Below, piece by piece: positions 26,326-35,231 of a stretch of 64,000 bases of DNA. A program made the translations under genes and the position numbers. Below the pieces are notes generated by a model. It worked only from the letters and a program-made list of their open reading frames with translations. It was not told where the DNA came from and did not search any database. This DNA comes from Deefgea piscis (GTDB taxonomy: Bacteria; Pseudomonadota; Gammaproteobacteria; Burkholderiales; Chitinibacteraceae): positions 1,488,001-1,552,000 of the forward strand of contig NZ_CP081149.1 of NCBI RefSeq assembly GCF_019665785.1. The letters run 5' to 3'. The stretch's first letter is position 1; each line of letters starts with the position of its first letter.

Positions 26326-27435
26326 TTGCTCACCGCTGAACTTCAAGCTTGGCTACGACTCTCTTTAGTTCCTGGACTAGGGGTTCGTAGCCAATTGCAT
26401 TTATTGCGTGCATTGGGTGAGCCTGAACTGATTTTTTCTGCGTCACGCAGCGCATTAAAAGATCTAATATCTCCGCAACTGATTGATGCCGTGTTGACCG
26501 CCGCTGTGCCAAGCTATGCTGGTATCGTCGAGTTAACTCAAGCTTGGCTGAGTGAACCTCAGCATCATTTATTAACATTAAATGACGCTCTATATCCTGC
26601 TTCTTTGTTGTCACTACCCGATCCCCCGATTGTGTTGTATGCCAAAGGGGACTTGAATTTACTTAAAAAGCCCGCACTCAGTATAGTAGGGAGTCGAAAC
26701 GCCACACAGCAGGGGATTGAGCATGCCCAGCAATTTGCTGCGCATTTATCCAATGCGGGACTGTGTATTGTGAGTGGCATGGCCAGTGGTATTGATGCTG
26801 CAGCACATCGTGGTGGATTAGCCGGCCGTAGCTCGAGCATTGCAGTGGTGGGAACGGGGCTGGATCGGATCTATCCTGCCAGTAATCGTGAACTCGCCCA
26901 TCAGTTGGCCGCAGAAGGTTTACTTTTGTCTGAGTTTGCTTTGGGCTCGCCGCCATTGCCGATGCACTTTCCACAGCGAAATCGAATTATTGCGGCCTTG
27001 GGTTTAGGGTGCTTGGTGGTTGAGGCGGCATTGGGTAGTGGGTCATTGATTACGGCGAGGCAGGCGGTTGATCTTGGCCGAGAAATTTTTGCAATTCCCG
27101 GTTCAATTCACTCCCCGCAAGCGAAGGGTTGCCATGCTTTGATTAAGAGTGGTGCTAAGCTAGTGGAGTCGGGGGATGATATTTTGAGCGAACTAAGTTT
27201 TGGTAATGATTTATTTTCAGTGACCGCTACGCCTAAAAAACAGGCGCAGCAGCCGGTGGCTGAGGATGAGTTTTGGCAAGCTTTAGGTTGGGATCCCGTA
27301 GATATCGAGACTTTAATTCTGCGAACTGGCTTGACGAATGTCGCTCTGTACGAGATTCTGTTGGGTTTTGAATTGGAAGGGAAGCTGGCTTCTTTGCCTG
27401 GCGGACGCTATCAACGCATTGGCGGAGGGGTTTAA
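26326..27435 (+). CDS. dprA: DNA-processing protein DprA
   Basis: 369 residues. It must start at the TTG at 26326, because the family N-terminus (ELQAWLRLSLVPGLG) begins there and no ATG occurs before residue 140 or so. The Rossmann-like core has SIVGSRNATQQG, VSGMASGIDAAAHRGGL, GTGLDRIYPASN and IAGR-like RNRIIAALG. A C-terminal winged-helix (DprA_WH) lies at about 315-365. DprA loads RecA on incoming single-stranded DNA, so its presence supports natural competence. It overlaps nothing and is followed nine bases later by smg. Confidence 0.95.
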   Translation: MLTAELQAWLRLSLVPGLGVRSQLHLLRALGEPELIFSASRSALKDLISPQLIDAVLTAAVPSYAGIVELTQAWLSEPQHHLLTLNDALYPASLLSLPDPPIVLYAKGDLNLLKKPALSIVGSRNATQQGIEHAQQFAAHLSNAGLCIVSGMASGIDAAAHRGGLAGRSSSIAVVGTGLDRIYPASNRELAHQLAAEGLLLSEFALGSPPLPMHFPQRNRIIAALGLGCLVVEAALGSGSLITARQAVDLGREIFAIPGSIHSPQAKGCHALIKSGAKLVESGDDILSELSFGNDLFSVTATPKKQAQQPVAEDEFWQALGWDPVDIETLILRTGLTNVALYEILLGFELEGKLASLPGGRYQRIGGGV

Positions 27436-27443
27436 TACAGATT

Positions 27444-27902
27444 ATGTTAGAAGTGCTTGCTTACCTTTTTGAGCAGTTTTATAACGCAGACGGCTTGCCT
27501 GATATGTCTCAATTGGCCAAAAAATTGTCTTTGGCTGGCTTTGAAGGTGAAGATATACATGACGCGCTGACGTGGTTGTCTGAGCTCAAACAAATTGATG
27601 TTGCTCCCTACAAATTACTTGATTGCAGTGAATTTGGCTTTCGCTCCTTGCATCCAATGGAGCTAGAAAGACTAAGTGAAGACGCGGCAATATTTATGCA
27701 CTCTCTGGATGCGACGCGAATCTTAAGTGCGGGCGAGCGCGAATTAGTACTTGATCGACTTTGGCGTGAACCAGATGGTGAAGTCACTGTAGAAAGAATT
27801 AAATTAATAGTTTTAATGGTGATTTGGCAAAAGCGTGATGCTTTAACCAATCTCCTAATCGAGGAGTTGCTGTTTGGCCGTGAAGGTTTTGCTTTGCATT
27901 AG
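27444..27902 (+). CDS. smg: Smg family protein (DUF494)
   Basis: 152 residues, acidic and mostly helical, starting MLEVLAYLFEQF as in the family, with the conserved C-terminal half LVLDRLWREPDGEVTVERIKLIVLMVIWQ. Smg has no established biochemical role. It lies between dprA and topA in many beta- and gammaproteobacteria, as here (8 bases after dprA, about 50 before topA). Co-transcription is likely. Confidence 0.92.
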   Translation: MLEVLAYLFEQFYNADGLPDMSQLAKKLSLAGFEGEDIHDALTWLSELKQIDVAPYKLLDCSEFGFRSLHPMELERLSEDAAIFMHSLDATRILSAGERELVLDRLWREPDGEVTVERIKLIVLMVIWQKRDALTNLLIEELLFGREGFALH

Positions 27903-27955
27903 ACCACGCGGTGCCACGCACTCCAGTTTTTGAATCTCTGCTGCCTTGGGGAACC

Positions 27956-30250
27956 ATGCCGGCCAATCTCTTAATCGTTGAGTCGCCTTCGAAAGCGAAA
28001 ACACTACAAAAATATTTGGGCAAAGATTTTCAAATCCTTGCTTCTTATGGCCACGTGCGCGGATTAGTGCGTAAGTCGGGCTCGGTTGATCCTGAAAAAG
28101 ACTTCAAAATGAAGTATCAGATCATCGAAAAAAATAAAAAGCATGTAGATGCCATCTGTGATGCTGTTGAAGCCGCTGACCATATTTATCTCGCATCCGA
28201 TCCGGACCGAGAAGGTGAGGCTATTTCTTGGCATATTATGGAAATTTTAAAAGCTAAGAAATTAATCAGCCCAGAAAAAACCTTTAAACGCGTCGTTTTT
28301 CATGAGATTACAGAATCTGCGGTACTGCAGGCCGTCGCTAATCCACGGGATATTGATTTTAATTTGGTCAATGCGCAGCAAGCACGAAGCGCTTTAGATT
28401 ATTTAGTTGGCTTTAATTTGTCGCCGTTGCTATGGCGCAAGGTCCGTACAGGTCTCTCAGCAGGCCGAGTACAAAGTCCGGCATTGCGCTTGATTTGTGA
28501 GCGCGAGGCTGAAATTCGCGCATTTAATGCGCAAGAATATTGGTCAATCCACCTTGACACTAAAAAGGGTCGCAGTAAAGTTGCTGCGAAACTCACCACG
28601 TGGCAAGGTAAAAAACTCGATCAGTTTGATATTCCAAATGAAGCGGCTCAGGCCACTATTTTGGCGGGTTTAGCTGATTTACCGGCTCAAGTGCACTCGG
28701 TTGAAAAGAAAAAGAAATCGCGCAGTCCAGCCGCGCCATTTACTACGTCAACCTTGCAACAAGAAGCGGTACGTAAATTAGGTTTTACTACCGATAGAGC
28801 CATGCGAACTGCGCAGCAACTCTATGAAGGGATTAATCTCGGCGGGGAAACCGTGGGTTTAATCACGTATATGCGTACCGACTCGGTGGCTTTATCGAAC
28901 GATGCTTTGGCTGAAATACGTGGCTATATTGGCGAGCATTTCGAAAAAGAATATTTACCGAAAGACGCGATCGCGTATAAAAACAAAGCCAAAAATGCAC
29001 AAGAAGCGCATGAGGCAGTACGCCCAACGTCGATTCATCGCACGCCTGAGTCGGTTAAAACCTTCTTGTCGCCTGAGCAATTTAAGCTGTACCAAATGAT
29101 TTGGAAGCGGACCTTAGCCTGCCAAATGACCTCGGCAAAGTTTGATACGGTTGCGGTCGATATTGCGGTTGGTAGCCCAGAAAATTTATTTCGTGCCACA
29201 GGCCAGACTTTGGTATTTCCCGGCTTTATCGCGGTATACCAAGAAGATGCTGATGATGTTGACGATGATGAAGATGAAGCCCGCTTGCCAGTTATGGCCG
29301 AAGGGGATGTTTTACCCGTAGAAAAACTCTCCGGCGAGCAGCATTTTACCCAACCTCCGCCACGCTTTACTGAGGCGAGTTTGGTTAAATCGCTGGAAGA
29401 ATTTGGCATTGGTCGTCCTTCAACGTATGCATCGATTATTTTTACCTTAAAAGATCGTGAGTATGTGATTTTAGATAAAAAACGCTTCACGCCGACCGAT
29501 ACCGGTGAAGTGGTGAATAAGTTTTTATCTGAGCATTTTACTCAGTATGTGGATTACAACTTCACTGCCAAATTGGAAGACAAACTCGATGAGATTTCCA
29601 ACGGAAGCCGTGAGTGGATTCCGGTTTTGGATGAGTTTTGGACCAAGTTCCATAAGCAAGTTGAAGAAAAACAAGCTTTAACCCGCGCTGAAGTCACGCA
29701 TGAAGCGATGGATGAGGATTGCCCGAAATGTGGCAAACATAAGCTATCGATTCGCCTTGGTCGTCGTGGTCGCTTTATTAGCTGTAGCTCTTACCCAGAG
29801 TGTGATTACACGCGTAATATTGGTGATGATCCAAATGCGGCACCGGTTGAGCCAGAAGTGGTGCCTGATCGCACGTGCCCGAAATGTGAATCACCATTGC
29901 TGATCAAATTGGGTCGTTATGGCAAGTTTATTGGTTGCTCAAATTATCCGAAATGCAAACATATTGAGCCGCTTGAAAAGCCAAAAGACACCGGAATTGA
30001 ATGTCCAGAGTGCCATAAAGGTAGCTTGATTGAGCGTAAAAGCCGTTATGGCAAGCTGTTTTATTCTTGCAATACTTATCCAGATTGCAAATATGCAACA
30101 TGGAATCCACCAGTGGCAGAGTCTTGCCCACAGTGTAAATGGCCGATTATGACCATCAAAGTCACAAAACGCCGTGGTACCGAAAAAGTGTGTCCACAAA
30201 AAGAGTGTGGATACAGTGAAGTACTGATCCCTCCGCCAGAAAAAGCGTAA
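27956..30250 (+). CDS. topA: DNA topoisomerase I
   Basis: 764 residues from the ATG at 27956 (MPANLLIVESPSKAKTL), with GGGGAA just upstream. The frame also opens at a GTG at 27911. It relaxes negative supercoils. The TOPRIM domain includes SDPDREGEAISWH, the active-site tyrosine is in LITYMRTDSV, and QSPALRLICEREAEI follows the usual pattern. The C-terminal part (about 590-760) carries four Cys4 zinc ribbons, each of the type CPKCG...SCSSYPECDY. The fourth ribbon has a changed spacing (VCPQKECGY). A strong terminator follows the stop. Confidence 0.96.
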   Translation: MPANLLIVESPSKAKTLQKYLGKDFQILASYGHVRGLVRKSGSVDPEKDFKMKYQIIEKNKKHVDAICDAVEAADHIYLASDPDREGEAISWHIMEILKAKKLISPEKTFKRVVFHEITESAVLQAVANPRDIDFNLVNAQQARSALDYLVGFNLSPLLWRKVRTGLSAGRVQSPALRLICEREAEIRAFNAQEYWSIHLDTKKGRSKVAAKLTTWQGKKLDQFDIPNEAAQATILAGLADLPAQVHSVEKKKKSRSPAAPFTTSTLQQEAVRKLGFTTDRAMRTAQQLYEGINLGGETVGLITYMRTDSVALSNDALAEIRGYIGEHFEKEYLPKDAIAYKNKAKNAQEAHEAVRPTSIHRTPESVKTFLSPEQFKLYQMIWKRTLACQMTSAKFDTVAVDIAVGSPENLFRATGQTLVFPGFIAVYQEDADDVDDDEDEARLPVMAEGDVLPVEKLSGEQHFTQPPPRFTEASLVKSLEEFGIGRPSTYASIIFTLKDREYVILDKKRFTPTDTGEVVNKFLSEHFTQYVDYNFTAKLEDKLDEISNGSREWIPVLDEFWTKFHKQVEEKQALTRAEVTHEAMDEDCPKCGKHKLSIRLGRRGRFISCSSYPECDYTRNIGDDPNAAPVEPEVVPDRTCPKCESPLLIKLGRYGKFIGCSNYPKCKHIEPLEKPKDTGIECPECHKGSLIERKSRYGKLFYSCNTYPDCKYATWNPPVAESCPQCKWPIMTIKVTKRRGTEKVCPQKECGYSEVLIPPPEKA

Positions 30251-30261
30251 AATCACACCAC

Positions 30262-30291
30262 AACGGGAATCGATTCGGTTCCCGTTTTTAG
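30262..30291 (+). terminator. Terminator after topA
   Basis: The stem AACGGGAA / TTCCCGTT with a nine-base loop is followed by a T-rich run. Confidence 0.85.
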
Positions 30292-30333
30292 TGTTTTTTG
30301 ATAAAGCTCATTCAATTGTTTCTCAAGGCTTTT

Positions 30334-32943
30334 GTGCGGTCTGAAAATCTAGTCTCTATTGCAGCGTCGCTTGCGCCTCATGAGGCCCTAGGCCTTTACC
30401 AAACCTATTTTAACGCCTTTGATAGTGTGGTTAATTTATTGGCCGTTGCCGATGATCCTGACGCCATGGTCGAAGTATTGCGCACGCTCGCTGAGGCTTC
30501 GCATAGCGGCATGACGGGGCTGTATTTGAATGAAGCCGATGGCAAAATTGCACGATTGACTTCAGCATGGCGCGATGATGATTGCCACCTTGCACGTAAT
30601 ACCCCCCAGCCGTTTGTGACACTAGAGTATGACCAATATCCCCTATTGGCAGATACCCTTGCTGTTGGTATGGTGCTGAATAAGTCATTGCTTGAGTTAC
30701 CGCTCGCTGAGCAGATGCTATTGGCGCAAGTCGGGGTGCGCCAATTATTGTGTATTCCATTGTTAGACAATGGGCAGTTATTTGGATTTTTAACTTTTTT
30801 AAATGACGATGAGCGTCGGCAGCGCGATTCAACCGAGCTGCGCTTACTATCAATGTTGAGCAATCATGTGGCTCAAGCACTCTTAAAAGCAAAAATAGAA
30901 GCCGAATCGATTGCCAATCAGCAACGTCTACGCGCTTTAGTCGGTGCAACCCAAGATATGGTGTTTGAACTGGAACCCAGTGGCGTGATTTGCCAAGTTT
31001 GGTCCGGTCATCCTAGTCTACCTGCTCCCAGTGAGTTATTGGGACGCGCCTTAACGATTGCATTGCCCTTTGAATTAGCCAGTGAATTAGTGCTGCGCGT
31101 ACCTAAATTGCTAGCGGGGCCAACGAATATGCAGTTTCACTGCATATTGCCAGATCAAGTGTGTCTTTTGGTTCGGTTACAGCGAGTTGCCACTGGCAAT
31201 CGGCAGCACATTGTGGTGTTGATGCAGGACGTTACGACATTAATGCAGGATGCAGCACGCAAAAAAACCACGCTAGATACGTTAAATCTGCTGGAAGAGG
31301 CCATTATTGATCTATCGCCGCAAGGTGTGCTGACTGAGGCGACCACAGCTTGGACTAAGCTGCGCGGGGTTGATCCACGGCATTTAAATCAGGATTTATC
31401 TCGATCTATTTTGTCATGGGTGTATCCAGATGATGTGAAATTGGTGGCTGACGTGTTGGCACAATTAGCTAAATCAGCAGTGCCGAATCAAGTTCGTTTT
31501 CGACTCATGCGTGAAGACGGCGAGTTTGTGTGGGTTGAAGCGCGCTTGATCGCACATTTCGGTCCGGATCAAAAAATAACGGGTTTACGAGGTGTACTCC
31601 GTGATGTAACGGTTGCGCATTTAAATGAGCAGCATATTACGCAATTAGCGCTTTATGATGGATTAACCAGCTTACCTAATCGTCTGTTATTGGATGATGA
31701 ATTACACCGCGCCATCGATCAGGCTCGAGTGAACCATTGTAAAGTCGGTTTGGGTTTTATCGATTTAGATCACTTTAAACAAATTAATGATGCGTTTGGT
31801 CATCAAACTGGAGATGAGTTATTAATCAGCCTTTCTAAGCGATTGAAGGCGGTATTGCCCGACGACGCTATTTTGGCGCGTTGGGGGGGCGACGAATTTA
31901 TTGCCTTAATTCCAAACTTAAAAGACGGCAAACAATTAAAAATAATTGCTGAATCATTAAGGCTGGCTGCTAGAGAAAGCGTGAGTATCAACGGTATGGA
32001 AACGCAGCCGACGATTTCTGTTGGATTTGCGATTTATCCCGATAACGCCGAAAGTGGTGAGGAATTATTATCTGCGGCAGATCATACGATGTATCACGCT
32101 AAACATGCAGGAAGAAATAATGCTTGTTTTTATGGCGATATATTGCATCTAAAAGCATTGGGCCGTGAGCATGTTGCGATTCAATCTCGATTATCGAGTG
32201 CTATTAAGTATGGTGGTTTACAAGTGTTTTATCAGCCAGTAGTGAATGCTAAAACCGGCGAAGTGGTTTCGGTTGAAGCTTTGGCGCGTTGGCAAGATGA
32301 TAAAAGTGGTTGGATTAGTCCAGAATTATTTATTCCTATGGCGGAGAAAGTCGGTTTAATTCAAGAGCTTTCTGAACAAATTATGCTCATTGCATTTGCC
32401 AAGTTGCGCGATTGGCGTGATGTCGGTTTGGCACAAAAAATGATGATTAATATTTCACGTAGTCAATTATTTTTGCCCAGTTTTGTAACGCAATTGGTAG
32501 AGCGTTTATCGAGCTTTCGTTTGCGGCCTTCGGATATTATTTTAGAAATCACCGAAAGTATTGCGCTGACTGATTATTCACGACAAATGCGTCATTTGCG
32601 GCAATTACGTTTAGCTGGCTTTGAGTTAGCTATTGATGATTTTGGTACGGGTTATTCTTCTTTATCGCAATTGCATGAAATGCCGGCCCAAATGCTAAAA
32701 GTGGATGTTTCATTTGCGCAGCGTTTACATACTGAAGATGGCCGACGGGTCATGCATGCGATTGCACAAATGGCGCAAGGCTTGCAGTTGGAGTTAGTCA
32801 TTGAAGGTGTTGAGAATTTAGAAACCGCCCGCTTTTTGCAAGGATTGGGCGTGAATTATATGCAAGGGTTTTACTTTAGTGAGCCCGTTCCGGCAGGGGT
32901 TGCCGAACTTTGGATGCGCTTGGGTTTGCAAGCCAAAATGTAA
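30334..32943 (+). CDS. GAF-PAS-PAS-GGDEF-EAL c-di-GMP signalling protein
   Basis: 869 residues if it starts at the GTG at 30334 (AAGG six bases before). A TTG at 30298 would add 12 residues but falls in the topA terminator region. Order: helical N-terminus, GAF-like domain (about 45-195), PAS (about 200-310), PAS with PAC (about 320-435, ending VWVEARLI...GLRGVLRDVT), GGDEF (about 445-600, active-site RWGGDEF) and EAL (about 615-865). The EAL part keeps EALARW, NISRSQL, ILEITES, IDDFGTGYSS, LKVD, IEGVEN and MQGFYFSEP, so phosphodiesterase activity is likely. The GGDEF site looks intact, but there is no RxxD inhibitory site before it. No membrane helix, so cytosolic. Confidence 0.93.
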   Translation: MRSENLVSIAASLAPHEALGLYQTYFNAFDSVVNLLAVADDPDAMVEVLRTLAEASHSGMTGLYLNEADGKIARLTSAWRDDDCHLARNTPQPFVTLEYDQYPLLADTLAVGMVLNKSLLELPLAEQMLLAQVGVRQLLCIPLLDNGQLFGFLTFLNDDERRQRDSTELRLLSMLSNHVAQALLKAKIEAESIANQQRLRALVGATQDMVFELEPSGVICQVWSGHPSLPAPSELLGRALTIALPFELASELVLRVPKLLAGPTNMQFHCILPDQVCLLVRLQRVATGNRQHIVVLMQDVTTLMQDAARKKTTLDTLNLLEEAIIDLSPQGVLTEATTAWTKLRGVDPRHLNQDLSRSILSWVYPDDVKLVADVLAQLAKSAVPNQVRFRLMREDGEFVWVEARLIAHFGPDQKITGLRGVLRDVTVAHLNEQHITQLALYDGLTSLPNRLLLDDELHRAIDQARVNHCKVGLGFIDLDHFKQINDAFGHQTGDELLISLSKRLKAVLPDDAILARWGGDEFIALIPNLKDGKQLKIIAESLRLAARESVSINGMETQPTISVGFAIYPDNAESGEELLSAADHTMYHAKHAGRNNACFYGDILHLKALGREHVAIQSRLSSAIKYGGLQVFYQPVVNAKTGEVVSVEALARWQDDKSGWISPELFIPMAEKVGLIQELSEQIMLIAFAKLRDWRDVGLAQKMMINISRSQLFLPSFVTQLVERLSSFRLRPSDIILEITESIALTDYSRQMRHLRQLRLAGFELAIDDFGTGYSSLSQLHEMPAQMLKVDVSFAQRLHTEDGRRVMHAIAQMAQGLQLELVIEGVENLETARFLQGLGVNYMQGFYFSEPVPAGVAELWMRLGLQAKM

Positions 32944-32957
32944 AAAAACGGCGAAAC

Positions 32958-32996
32958 AAAAAAGGGCTGCAAGGTATACACTTGCAGCCCTTTTTT
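32958..32996. terminator. Bidirectional terminator
   Basis: A 16-bp stem starting AAAAAAGGGCTGCAAG, with a seven-base loop and six T residues at the end. Because it starts with an A-run, it also suits the convergent ABC-transporter operon on the minus strand. Confidence 0.92.
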
Positions 32997-33026
32997 ATGT
33001 TGGCTTAGCAGCTAATACATCAATGC

Positions 33027-33755
33027 TTAGTTATGTAGAATTTTTGACAAGAAGTGCTGTGCACGCTCACCACGTGGGCTGCCAAAAAACTCAACCGCAC
33101 TACAATCTTCTTCAATACGCCCTTTATCCATAAAAATCACGCGATTGGCAACTCGGCGCGCAAAACCCATTTCATGGGTCACGCACATCATTGTCATCCC
33201 TTCTTGCGCCAATTCGGTCATCACGTCGAGGACTTCATTCACCATTTCAGGGTCTAAAGCACTGGTCGGTTCATCAAACAGCATGGCAATCGGGTTCATT
33301 GCCAAGGCGCGAGCGATTGCTACACGTTGCTGCTGGCCACCAGAGAGCTGCCCTGGAAATTTAGCCGCTTGTGCCTTAAGACCCACGCGATCGAGTAGTT
33401 TGAGGCCCGTATCGCGCGCCTCATCAGCGCTACGCCCTAAAACGCGTTGCTGAGCGAGCATTAAGTTTTCAGTGATTGATAGGTGTGGGAACAACTCAAA
33501 GTTTTGAAACACCATCCCAATTCGCGAGCGCAATAAAGGCAGATCGGTTTGTGGATCGCCAACTGAAATACCATCAACAATAATTCGGCCTTCTTGGAAA
33601 GGCTCAAGTGCATTAACGCATTTAATTAAGGTTGATTTACCCGAGCCCGATGGTCCGCATACCACGACGACTTCGCCTTTGCTGATATCTGCAGTGCAAT
33701 CGGTCAGGACTTGGAAATCACCGTACCATTTATTAATGTGTTCAATCGAAATCAT
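33027..33755 (-). CDS. gltL: Glutamate/aspartate ABC transporter, ATP-binding subunit
   Basis: 242 residues, the usual length for polar-amino-acid ATPases. Walker [10 protein letters not shown] (about 33-41), Q-loop FQNFELFPHL, signature [15 protein letters not shown], Walker [13 protein letters not shown] and switch His in THEMGFAR are all intact. It energises the permease pair GltJ-GltK. GAGG lies seven bases before the ATG, and the start overlaps the gltK stop by four bases (ATGA). Last gene of the gltIJKL operon. Confidence 0.95.
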   Translation of the reverse strand: MISIEHINKWYGDFQVLTDCTADISKGEVVVVCGPSGSGKSTLIKCVNALEPFQEGRIIVDGISVGDPQTDLPLLRSRIGMVFQNFELFPHLSITENLMLAQQRVLGRSADEARDTGLKLLDRVGLKAQAAKFPGQLSGGQQQRVAIARALAMNPIAMLFDEPTSALDPEMVNEVLDVMTELAQEGMTMMCVTHEMGFARRVANRVIFMDKGRIEEDCSAVEFFGSPRGERAQHFLSKILHN

Positions 33756-34417
33756 ACGGTTGTCCTCTTTTTGAGGTACGCCACATAGCTTGACGCACCA
33801 AAGCTAATAATAAAATAAATTAAACCAGCAAATAATAAAAATTCATGCGGCTGGCCCACAATATCGCCACGAGAACGTGCGGTATTTAAAAAGTCCATTA
33901 AGCCAACAGCGTAAACCAGAGAGGTATCTTGGAATAAAATAATGGATTGCTGCATTAATAGCGGCATCATTTTTCTAAACGCTTGCGGCAAAACAATTAA
34001 TTGCATTGCTTGGCGGTAATTTAGACCGAGTGCATATGCCGCATTAATTTGGCCTTTCGAAATCGATTGAATCCCTGCGCGAACGATTTCACAGAAATAA
34101 GCCGCTTCAAATAGCATAAATGCAATTAAGCACGAAGTGAGTGCACCAACCGGGCGATTCGTTCCGGTGACCCAACCAATGATAAAGGGCACCATAAAGT
34201 AAAACCAAGTGATGACCAATAACAATGGAATAGAGCGGAAATAATTAACATAAAACCCTGCGGCCATGGCTAAAATTTTATATTTAGACAGGCGTGCTAA
34301 GGCCAGTAAAGTCCCGATAATAACCCCACCAATGATAGAAAGTACGGTGAGTTTGAGTGTTAACCACAGGCCATCCATCATGCTCGGTAGTGCAGGTAAG
34401 ATATTGGAGAAATCCAT
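33752..34417 (-). CDS. gltK: Glutamate/aspartate ABC transporter permease
   Basis: 221 residues with about five membrane helices, matching the GltK/HisM family. The EAA loop that contacts the ATPase reads GQINAAYALGLNYRQAMQLIVLPQAF. A perfect AGGAGG site lies inside the end of gltJ, and the gltJ stop TAA is followed directly by the ATG, so translation is coupled. It forms a heterodimer with GltJ in the inner membrane. Confidence 0.94.
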   Translation of the reverse strand: MDFSNILPALPSMMDGLWLTLKLTVLSIIGGVIIGTLLALARLSKYKILAMAAGFYVNYFRSIPLLLVITWFYFMVPFIIGWVTGTNRPVGALTSCLIAFMLFEAAYFCEIVRAGIQSISKGQINAAYALGLNYRQAMQLIVLPQAFRKMMPLLMQQSIILFQDTSLVYAVGLMDFLNTARSRGDIVGQPHEFLLFAGLIYFIISFGASSYVAYLKKRTTV

Positions 34418-35164
34418 TTATTTTCCTCCTAAAGCAATAAGGCCAGGCACTTGTACTCGTTTTTCTAGTTTACGCATTAGCATCATCAGACTCATATTGA
34501 GTGTGAAATAAATCAACGTTGCGAGTGTAAATGCTTCGAATAAATTGGCCGTGAATTCAGCGGTTTGTTTGGTTTGCGCCAACAATTCCATCAAGCCAAT
34601 CAGTGATGCAACAGATGAGTTTTTAAATACGTTTAAAAATTCACTGGTGATCGGTGGAATGATGATACGAAAAGCTTGCGGCAATAAAACATCTTTATAT
34701 AGTTGCGGCAAACGTAAGCCTAGCGCTAAAGCGGCATTCGTTTGGCCTTGTGGAAGTGCCTCAATACCGGTGCGAATTTGTTCGGCCACGCGAGCGGCAG
34801 TAAATAAGCCTAAACAAATTACGGTGCTAATAAATGCGCTGGTTGCTGGATTAATGTCTTGTTTAAACCATAGCTCTAAATTTTCAGGTAAATAATCTGG
34901 CACCATAAAGTACCAAATAAATAATTGAATTAAGAGTGGTACATTTCTAAATAAAGCAACATAACCTGCAGCTAAATTGGCAATAATTTTATTAGGTAAT
35001 GTACGGGCAACACCAACGATTGTGCCAATAAATAAAGCAATAATCCAGCTAGTGAGGGCCAGTGCAATAGTCCAGCCTAAACCGGTAATGAACCAGTCTA
35101 GATAAATTTCACTGCCGATACCGGTGGGTTTAAAAAACACACCCCAGTCCCAATGATAATTCAT
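34418..35164 (-). CDS. gltJ: Glutamate/aspartate ABC transporter permease
   Basis: 248 residues from the ATG at 35164 (MNYHWDWGVF), with GGAG nine bases upstream. A TTG at 35179 would overlap that site, so it is not used. The N-terminal YHWDWGVF and the IGLVD-like stretch VASLIGLMELLAQ are those of E. coli GltJ as I recall it. About five membrane helices, with the EAA loop GQTNAALALGLRLPQLYKDVLLPQAF. A hairpin with a T-run lies between gltI and this gene and may lower its expression relative to the binding protein. Confidence 0.95.
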   Translation of the reverse strand: MNYHWDWGVFFKPTGIGSEIYLDWFITGLGWTIALALTSWIIALFIGTIVGVARTLPNKIIANLAAGYVALFRNVPLLIQLFIWYFMVPDYLPENLELWFKQDINPATSAFISTVICLGLFTAARVAEQIRTGIEALPQGQTNAALALGLRLPQLYKDVLLPQAFRIIIPPITSEFLNVFKNSSVASLIGLMELLAQTKQTAEFTANLFEAFTLATLIYFTLNMSLMMLMRKLEKRVQVPGLIALGGK

Positions 35165-35183
35165 CGATATTTTCTCCAAAGGT

Positions 35184-35213
35184 AAAAAAGCCGAGTAGTG
35201 GTGCTACTCGGCT
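35184..35213 (-). terminator. Intra-operon terminator/attenuator between gltI and gltJ
   Basis: A perfect 10-bp stem, AGCCGAGTAG / CTACTCGGCT, with a five-base loop is followed in the minus direction by six T residues. It should stop part of the transcripts after gltI, giving more binding protein than permease. Confidence 0.85.
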
Positions 35214-35231
35214 TGCTGAGTATGCGGTGAA

